This document shows positions 1-10,720 of a stretch of DNA of 64,000 nt, piece by piece. Source of the DNA: Cristatella mucedo (Eukaryota > Bryozoa > Phylactolaemata > Cristatellidae). Under the pieces are notes generated by a model. The model was not told where the DNA came from. It saw only the letters and a program-made list of their open reading frames with translations, and did not search any database. Position numbers and translations under genes: made by a program. Position 1 is the stretch's first letter. Each line of letters starts with the position of its first letter. Location of the stretch: positions 699,001-763,000 of the forward strand of contig WPIO01000079.1 in NCBI GenBank assembly GCA_009760855.2, written 5' to 3'.

Positions 1-1441
1 TTCAGCACCGAATTTTGTGAATTGACTGACTCATTGTCTCTTGTGGCACACGTGCGTGGCCCTACTCACATCAAGGGTCTTAAACTCGACCAGATTTGCT
101 CACACAACTGCACTTTGTCATCACCAATTATTACCAAATGCTGCTTATCTGACCACATGCAGATCTCATTCAATATACAGTGTGTGCCCACCTCCTCTTC
201 TAAAATAACCTGTGAATCGCGAAACCTCAAGACCCTTGACCTCAATGCTGTCCTTGCGAGAGTATCTGCTTCACCTCTGCTGCTCGGTCCTCCCTCCGAT
301 CTGTCATCAATGGTAGTAAGCCCCAACACGAAACTAGCTGACACACTCGACAAGCTTGCACCTCTGACAAAGCGCACTGTGCGCCCTCGCCCAGACGGCC
401 TATAGTATACCACAGACATTTTACTAGCCAGGTCTATTAAGGGCAAGCTTAAAAAAGCATACAAAATATCGGGACCTGACTGTCCATCGACAGGCATATG
501 AAGACTACTGTGGGTCGTACCAATCGGTCCTGGCAAATGACAAGTCTAGCTTCTATAGAAACATTGTTGAATCACAGATGCACAATCAAAAAATGCTGAT
601 GTCGACAATAAACCATCTCCTCAACCGCTCCCAGATTAGCTCGTTACCTGATGATCCTTGTGATGATCTAGCCGATCGCTTCTCTCGGCTCTTTGTGCAG
701 AAGATAGACAAGATCAGGGAATTCATACCTGCGATGACAACAAACCCACTAGATTGCTGTTCCCCGATTCTTGGTTGCACCTCAATGTCTACATTTAAGC
801 AGGTCACTAGTGATCTAGTCCTGAAGTTCGCATCCCAATCAGAGAAGACAACAAGTCCTCTGGACCCGATTCCAGTTTTCCTGCTCCTACGATGCATTGA
901 TCTGCTGCTGCCATGCATAAATAACATCATTTAAATGTCATTAGCCTCAGGTCATGTTCCAGGACCTTTCAAAAAAGCTTTAGTTGGGCCACTTCTTAAG
1001 GAAGCGACACTGGACCAACAGAACTTGAGCAACTACCACACAGTCTCCCTTCTACCATTCATATCAAAGACACTGGAACGGTTCTTGGCGGACAAGCTGA
1101 ACTGAAATATCAAAACTTCAAACCTCGATAGTAAGTTCCAGTCTGGCTGTACAGCTAATAACTCCACAGAGTCGGCATTGCTTAGGGTATGGGACGACCT
1201 ACCTTATCTGTCGACAGATTTGTAGTTGCCACATTACTCCACGTCTCGTCGACCTGCACTGGCTACCAGTCCTTATGTGATTATGCGTGCTGACTCTGTG
1301 CATGTCACCCCCTAACCATGTTAGTAGTGTTGTTTGTTTATCAAGCATGATATTACTCACCATTCAATTGCTTTTCACTTTACCGCAAATATAAAACGCC
1401 TGGAAAGAGATTGAGTTTTCTGAGGGCGCTTTATCAAGTGC
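1..1441 (+). mobile_element. LINE-A non-LTR retrotransposon, decayed copy
   Basis: Remnant of the window's commonest retrotransposon, called LINE-A here. The translation near 60-170 shows the end of an apurinic-type endonuclease domain (THIKG, then an SDH motif). Positions 580-1200 cover the linker and the start of the reverse transcriptase, with stops. At about 1205 it jumps to the 3' untranslated end (GCGCC...GGGCGC hairpin near 1387-1430), so the RT core is deleted. The family resembles CR1/L2-type LINEs, judged from fuller copies with FYADDTQLY. The start lies outside the window. Confidence 0.8.
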
Positions 1442-2033
1442 ATTATAATTCGTTTTATTAAACTGTGTCGGTCATCGGCTTGCTCTCTGCCGTCTGAACC
1501 AAACCACGCTCTCGTCACAGATTTATTAAGTACTACCGGTATTGAGTTTTTAATCTTCTGATTCATCCAAAACTGAACGAACAAATTTTTCTTCTCACCA
1601 GTATCTCTAAAGGGCCAAATTGTTATGCACGTTGTGTGCATGCGATTCGCCAGCCTTTACTGCTGTTTCGATTGCTTTACTGTTTCGGGGCATGTGCCAG
1701 CCTGCCGTCAACAGCTCTTTCTTGCAAGCTTCAGTTTGAAAAGTTGATCAGTTAAATCGCTGTGTAACCCAGAAGTTATGCGAGCTCGCCCCACGTGCGA
1801 CGGCGTCTAACCGAAAAACGCAGGCGCTATGCATTAGCTCAGTCAAGGTTGCTTACGGCTTCCGCCCGAGCGGCTTCCGCAGTTCGCAGCAGACAAAGTG
1901 CCGCAGGGCAGGGGCAATCGAAGCGAAGGCTGGCTTGGTTGGCCGCATCGCGTGACAGTCCGTAAGTCGCGACGTCCGCCGATTTCCGACGCGACGAGCG
2001 GGCCGTGTCGCCGGCGTCGTCGTCGGCGCTCCC

Positions 2034-3164
2034 TCAGTCGTACAGTTCGTACGAGCAGGAACGTTGCTGGGCGGCCGCAGCGCCACTGCCGCTCCTCTCC
2101 AACCCGTCGCGACGCAGCCGCATCGGCAGCTGAAACCATGCGTTGTCGTTGCCGCTCGGTACCACGGCCTGCAGCGGCACAACTGGCCGCGGCCTCGTTT
2201 CTGGCAAGTACATGGCCATGATCACGCTCTGGTCGTGATTCGCCAGGCCGGCGCTCAGGTAGGCCGTCGCGTGCTTCCGGTAGTCGTCGAACAAGGGCTG
2301 TGCGACGTCGCCTCTCGCGAGGAAAAACCCGCCGCCGACCCAGTCAGTGCCGTCGCGAAGCACCGACGTGACCGTGCGTTCGGGGCCGGCCGGATATATG
2401 AGCGCGAACATGACCGACTCGTCTCGATGGCAACGCGGCACGCGAAGCGTGAAGAACTCTCCCTTCGCCTCGCTCGGCAGCGTCCGGTAGATGCCGATGT
2501 CCATCCAGGCGAAGTACGTTGAGCTGAACGGGTTCTCGCTGGCGGCGCGAGCCACCAGCTCGTACTTGGCGTGCATGGCGCACGCGTACGCTGCGTTCGT
2601 CGACTTGGGATGGTTCTTTGGGTAGTCGGGCTGAGCGAACACGCTCTGCGTGCGATTATGCAGCGAGAAGGCCCACGTGTCCGACCGGTTCACCATGACG
2701 ATCTCGGTGGGCAGCCCCTGGCGCACCTCGGCGAACGCGGCAGCAAACGCAGCGTCGTCAAAAAACGCCACGACGGCGTTTCGCATGAAGCGGTAGGGCC
2801 ACATCCAGTTGACGTAAACGACCGGTCCCCTGGTGGCGGTCTCCGAACCTTTTTGAATTGAGCCGAGATTAAAGTAGGCCGTGACGACGGTGAAATTTCT
2901 GTTACCAATGGCCGACGACGGCGGCTTCGTCGTGGTCGTCGGTGGTGGGGCTGCGGCAATGCCAAGGCCGTCAGAGCGGTGGAATGAGGCCGCAGCCGAA
3001 GAGTCGTCCTTCTCTGGCCGCGTCAGCGGCCGTTGCAGAAGCAATCCGGTTATGACGAAAATGGCGAGGCTCAGCAGAGCGATTGCTAGCGCTGTATGAC
3101 ATCGCACACGGCTCATTGCTGAGTCGGGCCGACGGTTGCGACCGTCCTGCAAGAAACGGTGCAC
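2034..3164 (-). CDS. HtrL/YibB-like putative glycosyltransferase, type II membrane protein, copy 1
   Basis: Intact 376-codon ORF. The N-terminus is short and basic, followed by one membrane anchor at about residues 24-43 and a Pro/Thr-rich stem (about 45-85), the plan of a Golgi type II enzyme. The luminal domain begins with FTVVTAYFNLGS (91-102) and has WMDIGIYR (220-227), a GGGFFLARGD segment (277-286) and a DQSVI motif (311-315), which I associate with the HtrL/YibB family; its reaction is not established. WMDIG may hold the metal or sugar-nucleotide binding Asp. N-glycosylation sequons occur (NRS, NRT). No intron is visible. An alternative start is Met17. The protein is nearly identical to 10721..11851, with a few substitutions around the membrane anchor. 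Confidence 0.65.
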   Translation of the reverse strand: MHRFLQDGRNRRPDSAMSRVRCHTALAIALLSLAIFVITGLLLQRPLTRPEKDDSSAAASFHRSDGLGIAAAPPPTTTTKPPSSAIGNRNFTVVTAYFNLGSIQKGSETATRGPVVYVNWMWPYRFMRNAVVAFFDDAAFAAAFAEVRQGLPTEIVMVNRSDTWAFSLHNRTQSVFAQPDYPKNHPKSTNAAYACAMHAKYELVARAASENPFSSTYFAWMDIGIYRTLPSEAKGEFFTLRVPRCHRDESVMFALIYPAGPERTVTSVLRDGTDWVGGGFFLARGDVAQPLFDDYRKHATAYLSAGLANHDQSVIMAMYLPETRPRPVVPLQAVVPSGNDNAWFQLPMRLRRDGLERSGSGAAAAQQRSCSYELYD

Positions 3165-3856
3165 CGCCGACCGGCGGCGGTTGTTCCGGCAGCGGCGTGT
3201 GTCCTACGCTTGCAAACGCTCTGCCGACGAAAGGCTCGCGAATGCCGATGCGCGCCGTTTCAGCTCTCGTCCCTGCAGCCTCGATGGTATTGCGGCAGCG
3301 CCGCTGCAGCTACGTCAGATGCCGGGCGCCAGCGACTTGCGAAATAGTGCAGACCGTCACCGAAATCGTACAGCGTTTTAGAAAAGCGACCTTACCCCGT
3401 ACGACCGCCTCCAACGCCCGAGCGTGCTTCCGCTAGGGAGGTCAGACGCCGGCCTCCAGCACGAGCGTGCATCGACGTCTACTCGCACTAAGCATCCCGT
3501 CCGAGAGAATAGAAGGCTCGGCAGGCCATTCATGGTTATCTATCTATCTCGGCTGACCGGCGGCCGAGCGGAACAATCAGATGGCTCCGCCGCCGGTGAC
3601 GCGCTATGGTGGGGGCCATTTGCAGTGCGTTGCCGCAAGGGACTTCTAGATAGGATTGACTTATTTGCAAAGTCAACAAGGATGATCTTCTGATAGCACC
3701 CGCGTAGCCACAACTGCTTACGTGTAGTGGAGGCCAATCCGGTGGCTTCGCTTCGCTGCTGCAGAAACTAGTGCCGCCATCCATCCGCCTCATGTGTCCG
3801 CAGTTGAAGGCGGCGTCAATGCTTAGCGAGCGACGTGTGAACCGTCGCTAGTAATA
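3165..3856. other. 5' flank of HtrL-like gene copy 1
   Basis: GC-rich stretch between the gene start and the Polinton junction, alignable to 11852-12557 and to 60128-60825 inverted, but more diverged than the coding region. It presumably holds the promoter. The several short ORFs on both strands are not conserved as proteins among the three copies. It ends with TCGCTA (3845-3850), the Polinton target duplication. Confidence 0.5.
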
Positions 3857-4142
3857 CACGTGTAACGCCGAAGGCTCGGCGGAGTAGGCTTGACCTGCCG
3901 CTTACCTCGCGGCGTAACCTAGTGCCTAATGCTGTTCGGTGCGCGCCTACGCGCAATAAGCTGGCCGCTACGAAACGAGCGTTTCTGGCACTGTCCTACT
4001 TACCCTTACTAAAGGGGGTCGTGAGTCCGCCGCGTGAATTGGAAAGCGAGACACGCAAATTGGGAATTTTACTGAGATTTATTCGCAAGCGCACAAAGTC
4101 GCTGCGCGTCTCAAATTCAGCCAAGGCCAGCAAGGTGCTACA
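3857..4142. other. 286-bp insertion inside the Polinton terminus (copy 1 only)
   Basis: Copies 2 and 3 read TCGCTAGTAATAGATGG without interruption. Here GTAATA (3851-3856) is followed by about 286 bp of GC-rich DNA before GATGG resumes at 4143. No clear terminal repeats or coding sequence are seen; the 3922-4242 ORF crosses the junction and is probably fortuitous. Origin unknown. Confidence 0.6.
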
Positions 4143-4368
4143 GATGGTTTTTCCTAATTGCTGCCTCACCCTCAAACAAAGCATCATTTTTACATTTGAT
4201 CTCGCGTTCGCTCGATCTCATTCCAAAATGATGCTTTCTTGAGTGTAGTCTGCAATTAGGAAAAACCATGTATTACTGTATTTTTTAAGATTGTATAATT
4301 ACTATATGATAGTGAAAAGACTTTTCAAAAATCAGCAATACATTTTAAACTAAAAATGATCTTAATAT

Positions 4369-4849
4369 ATGGCACCAAAATCTTCTTGTATTGAAAATTA
4401 TAATGCATCCTTACATAGGTTTAATGTGGAAGTTAAGAAAATTTTAGAAACAGTTGCAGAAGGATTTGTATTAAAGGTTCTTGTGTAGTCTATTGTCTAC
4501 TTGCTAGAGATTTATTAAAAGCTTAGTGCAAGGTAAAAATAGATGAATGATGAAGCATTCACCCAAGTGAGAAACTTGCTACTTTTCATTTTTGGTTCAT
4601 TATCAATGGAGTAATTATTGATAGTGCAAGAAATATTTTAATTAATTCTATTCAACGACAAGATTTTAATGATTTGCAAGATAAGAAAATACTAGTATAT
4701 AGTTTGCCAGAAGGTTTTGAATTTTATAGAGAGGATTTTTCTAATTTTGATTTGCAGAATCTAACATTTACTTCAAACATTCATAAGTGTGATGATTATA
4801 TTATCGGCAATTTATTACATAAAATTAAACATCATGATACAGGAAAATA
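4369..4849 (+). pseudogene. Polinton left-end ORF-A, copy 1
   Basis: Counterpart of 12786-13274. It begins ATGGCACCAAAATC and has several frameshifts and stops. I do not recognise the family. Recurring pieces in all three copies include a HPSEKLATFHF-like segment. Confidence 0.5.
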
Positions 4850-4901
4850 AATAAATAATATTGGACAATCCTGTCAGATCTAAGAACAAATTTGCTAACA
4901 A

Positions 4902-5044
4902 TGCCGAGCTGGTTTGGTCAAGCGGTTAAGGTGCTCGCCCCGACCAAGGTCTGACCGAGGTCGTGGGCTCGAGCCCCGAGGCATATGTGAAGCGCCTGAA
5001 TAGAGATTGAGTTCTCTTGGGGCGCCATATAAATGAATTATATA
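4902..5044 (+). mobile_element. tRNA-derived SINE with LINE-A-like 3' tail
   Basis: A tRNA-like head with an A-box-like TGGTCAAGCGGTTAAGG and a B-box-like GGCTCGAGCCC is followed by a tail (AAGCGCCTGAATAGAGATTGAGTT...GGGGCGCC) closely resembling the LINE-A 3' hairpin. It interrupts Polinton ORF-B; TAACAA occurs on both sides as a likely target duplication. The shared tail suggests LINE-A machinery mobilised it. Confidence 0.65.
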
Positions 5045-5315
5045 TTATGTATAACAACAAATACAATCGAATACTTTAAGATAATGACAGAATTGGAGAT
5101 TGTTTAACAGAATTAATAAGAATAAGATATTTTAGTTTATAAGTATTTTATCAACTCTTGCAATCACTGTAACTAGTATGTATGTTCCACAGTATGATGA
5201 ATTATCACATGTAGTAACTGTTTTCGGTGGACTAACAACAATGTTAATATCAGTTGAAAGCACAAAATCACATAATTGATAGAAAAAAACGTTATACTCT
5301 TCAATCAAATCTCAA

Positions 5316-6700
5316 TCCTCGATCTTTCGGCAGCTTTTGGTACTATCGATCACAAAGTTCTTTCAGAGCGCCTTTAATCTCGCCTGGGCATCACTGGCAC
5401 TGCTCTGCATTGGTTCAGGTCCTATCTTAGTGGGAGACTCCAGAGTATTGACGTGAATGGACAAAGACCATCCGAGATACCTCTGAAATATAGGGTACGT
5501 CAGGGCTCCGTGTTAGGTCCGGTTTTTTTCACGGTTTGTACTCTCCCTCTTGCTGGTGTGATTGCCAAGCACAATCTAGGCTTTCACTTCTATGCGGATG
5601 ACACTCAGTTGTACCTTTCTTTTGGTCCCTCCCAGGCTTCGAGCACCTCGAATTCTCTAAACTCACTTGCTGCATGTATTGATGACATCTGCACATGGTT
5701 GGCAGCAAATTTTCTAAAACTACACAATGATAGAACTAACTTACTAGTTATGGGCAAACCCAGTGTGATTCACAAATTAGAAAGGCTGAAAGGCTCAAAA
5801 TTGGCTCTACCAGCATATCTCCTGTTTAATCAGCTCGAAATCTAGGTGTCACGTTCCAAAGTGACATATCGCTAGACGACCACAGCAGCTCCACAGTCAA
5901 GTCGGCCTACTTTTAGCTACATAACCTTGCTAAAATTCGGGCTTGTTTTGATAAGGATATCACCTCTAAGTTGGTCCGTGCATTTGTGACATCCCGTCTT
6001 GACTTCTGTAACTCACTACTTGCTGGCCTACCGGCATGTGCAATCAGGCGATTACAGATGGTGCAAAACTCTGCAGCTAGGCTTGTCTGTCGTGAGCATC
6101 GAAATCGCCACATCACACCACTTCTCGCCGACATGCACTGGCTACCAGTCAAGCGACGGATCGACTTCAAGGTCTTGTCGCTCACTTGTAGGCCACTTCA
6201 TTCTTTGGCTCCAGCCTATCTCTTAGATCTACTCCCCCATCAGGCCAAGCATCGTACCACCCGCTTTTCTGAATCCAACAGTCTAGCAATACCTCATACA
6301 AACCTCAAGTCCTTGGGTGACCGTGCATTTAGTTCGTATGATCCCAATGCCTGGAACTCCCTTCCGACATGCGTCAGAACATCCCCGACTTGACCAAATT
6401 TAAAAAGAACTTAGAATCGCACCTATTTACGACAGCATTTAGTGGGTCCCTGTGATTCGTCCTTCATGTGCTTATCCGGGCTTACACCGTGCATGCTGCC
6501 ACTAACCACATTTGCATGCTGACCCTGTGCATGTCACCCCTAACAATGTTATTCATGTTGTTTATCAAGCATGATATTACTCACCATTCAATCGCATTTC
6601 ACTTTGCAGCAAACGTAAAGCGCCTAGAAAGAGATTGAGTTCTCTGAGGGCGCTTTATCTAGTGCATTATTAATATTGTTATTATTATTATTATTATTGA
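5316..6700 (+). mobile_element. LINE-A copy, RT core to 3' end
   Basis: 5'-truncated LINE-A starting at the DLSAAF-type RT motif. The 5453-5845 ORF carries VLGPVFFTV and FYADDTQLYLSF (catalytic YADD); 5971-6393 covers the C-terminal region. Several frameshifts and stops separate these. The 3' end has the GCGCC...GGGCGC hairpin near 6620-6650 and an (ATT)n tail at about 6670-6700. Confidence 0.88.
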
Positions 6701-7920
6701 ATTGCCCGCTATATTGCGGTCAATTGCAGTGCATGGCTGCCGAATAGTCAAGGCGATTGTAGCGATATGTGGGAATACACAATAACCAAAAATTAGAGCA
6801 ACGTGCAATCACTATTTTAGCTTAAAGTGTACTTGTTCTCGTCGTTTTCCGGCAGGTGTCGGTACATTGACGTATTGACCGGGGCAGTTGCAGTCGATTG
6901 CAGTGCATTGCTGCTGAATGGCCGAGGCAATTACAGTGAAGTTGTGCGAGTGCAAAATTACCGAAGAGTAGAGTACCGGATTTCGGCAAATTGAGGTGGA
7001 TTGCGGGTCGTTGCAATCGATTGCAATTCATTGCGTGAGAACGCGTGTGCAGAGTGGAGCGAATTTTTGTGTGTGGATGCACTTTGAACTGACTCTAGTC
7101 CTACATGCGATGGTAACTAGAGCTTCTCAATGGCTATTTGAGGATGATTTTCTATGGAATAGAGTGGATTGCGGTAGATGTCCGGGTCATTTCCTGCGAT
7201 TGCTGCCCATTGCCACAGTGCGAGGTTGCACGATTTATTTTTTATTTTAACTGGTTGTGCACATAGCATGCTGCACTTTAATATGCAATAAAAACTGGAG
7301 AACGGCGCTATGTATTTCGATTTTTTATGCGGTGGATTCTGTTGATTGAAGTGGATTGTGGTATTGGCCCGGGCTACTGCAGTCGATTGCAGGGCAGTGC
7401 ACGAGAAAGGCCGTGCTTCCTGCTTCCTACAAGCGATTTCTTTGATGCAATTGTCGCAGATTGCGGCGCCATATGCAATCAAAGAAGGAGCTTTTCTATC
7501 ATGATTTCTTTCGTTGCATGGTGGAATTCAGTGGATTGCTGTAGATTGTTGTGGATTGCTGTAGTGGCCTGGACCACGCCAATCTTATTTCAGTGGACTT
7601 GGTGAGAACGCATGAACAAAATCGCGCGAAAGTTTCTGGGTGCATTGCACTTGTAGCGTAGTTTGATATTCCAAACTTTTTGGAGCTGCTCGCAGCTGAT
7701 TTGTGGTGGATTTGACGGGAACTAGAATGGATTGGATCGGATTGCGGTACAGGCCGGCATCAAAGCTCATTTGCATTAGTTCCTGTGCCCGAAGCGACAT
7801 GAAATTTTGTGGGCAGATAAATTCGAACGTGTTTTATAATGTAAGCGCAAAATCTGAGCTCGGCAACACTTAAGTCTGGTCGTTGCTAGCCTAATTAGAG
7901 TGGATTTCGGTGGATAGCGG
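6700..7920. repeat. Degenerate GTGGATTGCGGT-rich repeat tract
   Basis: Variants of GTGGATTGCGGT and CGATTGCAGTGCATTGC recur near 6890, 7000, 7165, 7325-7355, 7525-7560, 7710-7740 and 7900, about 160-200 bp apart. GTGAGAACGC recurs at about 7036 and 7602. This suggests an old tandem array with a unit of roughly 180 bp. Short ORFs here are not convincing genes. Confidence 0.5.
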
Positions 7921-8084
7921 GGGAAAAAATTCGTCGAACCCCATTCGACCGAACTGAGCGATCGAACCGGCTGCGTTTGCTGTAGGCAGCCTACCTCTCG
8001 CTGCCTATTCGGTAGCGTGTGCTGGCTAGCTCACTCCTCCGACTTTCGTTAGTGCTCCATCTTTCCACCGCACACTGCTTGTTT

Positions 8085-8190
8085 TGTTCGATCTTTCGGC
8101 AGCTCTTGATAATATCGATCACCTAATCTTTCTTGAGCGCCTCTCATCTCGCCTGGGCATTACTGGCACTGCACTGCAATGGCTCTAAAC
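8085..8190 (+). mobile_element. LINE-A RT fragment
   Basis: Short piece matching the LINE-A segment starting CGATCTTTCGGCAGCT (DLSAAFD...IDH region), like 5316-5420. Heavily decayed. Confidence 0.6.
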
Positions 8191-8742
8191 TTTAAATACG
8201 TACCAATACAGAGGTCCTATCTCGTCTTCGACGACCAATAGTGTGATAAACAATATTAAAAGCAGCTACGAAAAACCAAGAGTGTCCATGTCATCCGCTG
8301 CTTCGTGTACGTTCATCCTATCGTTCGGATCCGTGTGTGCATCAATCTGTATGCTTTCATCGTTAATCAACGAGCGTCTCTCGCACCAAGGTGTGCTTAC
8401 ACTAAAAGCACGTGGTTGCGGTTTGTTGCCGGTTAGGCAGCCTCAAGGGGTAAAGTCTGAAATAAGGGGGGGTGGGTCCACAAAAAATGTCAATTTTTTT
8501 AAATTCGCGTATTAAAGAGAAACTAGTTTTAAATGCATGCTCAAATTTTGGTGGTTGTAAGATGACTGGAACATGGTTAATAAAATTATTTTGTAAGACC
8601 TATTTAAAACGGAAGTCGTACGTCGAGCTCAACAAAATAATTTTCTTTGACAAATAACTGAGCCGGAACTGCGGTTTTCTGGCGAACTCTGCGAATATAA
8701 GCTACTCAGCCCTGAACGGACCCTCAAAAAACAACTTTTGAG
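8191..8742. other. No gene recognised
   Basis: Non-repetitive stretch of mixed composition. Short ORFs on both strands lack recognisable motifs. Confidence 0.3.
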
Positions 8743-9222
8743 AATGATAAAACGTAAAAATTTCCCGGAAATGACACGCCCCCTCGAGATCACACGTCCA
8801 ACTGGTAGTATAACAAAATCATAAAAGAGTAAACCCCTATCGGCAGGGTGCCTAGTCCTGCCTCTGCTTCCCCGCCCCGCCCATAGCAACCGGCGGTAAA
8901 CGGCATTCCAAGGTTCACCCCTTATTTACTTGGCAGAAACCTGTTTACATTGGTATGTTTACATCGGATTACAAACCGGATTAATGATAAAACGTAAAAA
9001 TTTCCCGGAAATGACACGCCCCCTCGAGATCACACGTCCAACTGGTAGTATAACAAAATCATAAAAGAGTAAACCCCTATCGGCAGGGTGCCTAGTCCTG
9101 CCTCTGCTTCCCCGCCCCGCCCATAGCAACCGGCGGTAAACGGCATTCCAAGGTTCACCCCTTATTTACTTGGCAGAAACCTGTTTACATTGGTATGTTT
9201 ACATCGGATTACAAACCGGAAG
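8743..9222. repeat. Perfect 240-bp tandem duplication
   Basis: Two adjacent units (8743-8982 and 8983-9222) begin AATGATAAAACGTAAAAATT and end ACATCGGATTACAAACCGGA, and are identical as far as I can compare. Each holds a CCCCGCCCCGCCC GC-box-like run. A very recent duplication or an assembly artefact. Confidence 0.9.
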
Positions 9223-9884
9223 TGACTGTCATTCGGCCAGTAGACGAACATTAGGGATAATGTATTGAGAATTTGCTGCTGTCGGGGCCGCCGTAACTAA
9301 GGAGTCCATTATCACGGCACCGCATGAGTCCTGGGACAGCTGATCCAGTTCCTGTAGGCGCCATGACGCACGAGGCGACGGCCGGGAGTGGTCTTTCGTT
9401 CGGCGGCCGGTCAGCGTGGTGACTTGTATGGAACTAGTGCGTCGTTTGCTGGAAGCCAATGTGAAAATGTTGATTCATTTCTATTCAAGGAAAATGTAGG
9501 TGATTTCAAGTTCTCATTTATGTCGTTACTAGTTAGATATTTGTATTGGCGAATGCCGGTGAGCCGCCCGGCTGTAGCCTGAGTTGCCGGCGTGAGGTAT
9601 GAGACCTATCGCGGATATAATCTGCTTAGGCTGTATAAGGATCTTGTTAGGTCGACCTATTCCTAAGATTCATATTTATCTATTTATTGAATATGTTGAA
9701 TAATATTGAATGTTTGTGCGACGATAGCGTTTCCTAATGCTGCCTCTTGGTTATAGCTTGGAGTTCTCAAGTTTATCTGCAAACAAAAGTCCAATGCCTG
9801 CTGTCATTTATGTCATATCTCCTAAAATAATGATCCGATAATCTTAAACTTTGGAATATATGATTGGTTGTAGGTACATAATCA
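9223..9884. other. No gene recognised
   Basis: The 76-codon minus-strand ORF at 9229-9459 (…QELDQLSQDSCGAVIMDS…) could be an exon but has no recognisable domain. The rest is AT-rich without features. Confidence 0.3.
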
Positions 9885-10128
9885 TTCCACTTCTCGCCGA
9901 CCTGCACTGGGAACCAGTCCTTAATGTGGTTATGGGTGTAGACACTGTGAATGCAGCCGCTAACCACATTTGCATGCTGACCCTGTGCATGTCACCCCCT
10001 AACCATGTTAGTAGTGTTGTTTGTTTATCAAGCATGATATTACTCACCATTCAATTGCTTTTCACTTTACCGCAAATATAAAACGCCTGGAAAGAGATTG
10101 AGTTTTCTGAGGGCGCTTTATCAAGTGC
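9885..10128 (+). mobile_element. LINE-A 3' end fragment
   Basis: Starts at the CTTCTCGCCGACCTGCACTGG region, skips internally, and runs through the 3' hairpin and AAGTGCATTAT end. From about 9975 it is shared with 1290-1441, as part of the duplicated block. Confidence 0.8.
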
Positions 10129-10720
10129 ATTATAATTCGTTTTATTAAACTGTGTCGGTCATCGGCTTGCTCTCTGCCGTCTGAACCAAACCACGCTCTC
10201 GTCACAGATTTATTAAGTACTACCGGTATTGAGTTTTTAATCTTCTGATTCATCCAAAACTGAACGAACAAATATTTCTTCTCACCAGTATCTCTAAAGT
10301 GCCAAATTGTTATGCACGTTGTGTGCATGCGATTCGCCAGCCTTTACTGCTGTTTCGATTGCTTTACTGTTTCGGGGCATGTGCCAGCCTGCCGTCAACA
10401 GCTCTTTCTTGCAAGCTTCAGTTTGAAAAGTTGATCAGTTAAATCGCTGTGTAACCCAGAAGTTATGCGAGCTCGCCCCACGTGCGACGGCGTCTACCCG
10501 AAAAACGCAGGCGCTATGCATTAGCTCAGTCAAGGTCGCTTACGGCTTCCGCCCGAGCGGCTTCCGCAGTTCGCAGCAGACAAAGTGCCGCAGGGCAGGG
10601 GCAATCGAAGCGAAGGCTGGCTTGGTTGGCCGCATCGCGTGACAGTCCGTAAGTCGCGACGTCCGCCGATTTCCGACGCGACGAGCGGGCCGTGTCGCCG
10701 GCGTCGTCGTCGGCGCTCCC

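Larger units (their letters stand above)
1290..5315. repeat. Segmental duplication copy 1 (HtrL-like gene plus Polinton left end)
   Basis: From the LINE-A 3' end through the HtrL-like gene to the first 1.1 kb of the Polinton, this block is nearly identical to 9975-13600 and, inverted, to 59130-62605. It differs by a 286-bp insertion (3857-4142) and a SINE (4902-5044). It ends where LINE-A sequence starts at about 5316. Confidence 0.85.
4143..5315 (+). mobile_element. Polinton left-end fragment, copy 1
   Basis: Matches 12563-13600 of the full element: terminal palindrome (to about 4274), AT-rich subterminal repeat, then the remains of two small ORFs. It is truncated at about 5315, where LINE-A starts. 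Confidence 0.85.

Noticed and set aside
2064-2522. Plus-strand ORFs opposite the HtrL-like gene
   Set aside because: Shadow frames of a GC-rich gene; they have no motif and follow the codon structure of the minus strand.
2034-3164. HtrL-like gene as cargo of the Polinton
   Set aside because: It lies outside the terminal repeats and target duplication; segmental duplication after insertion explains the association.
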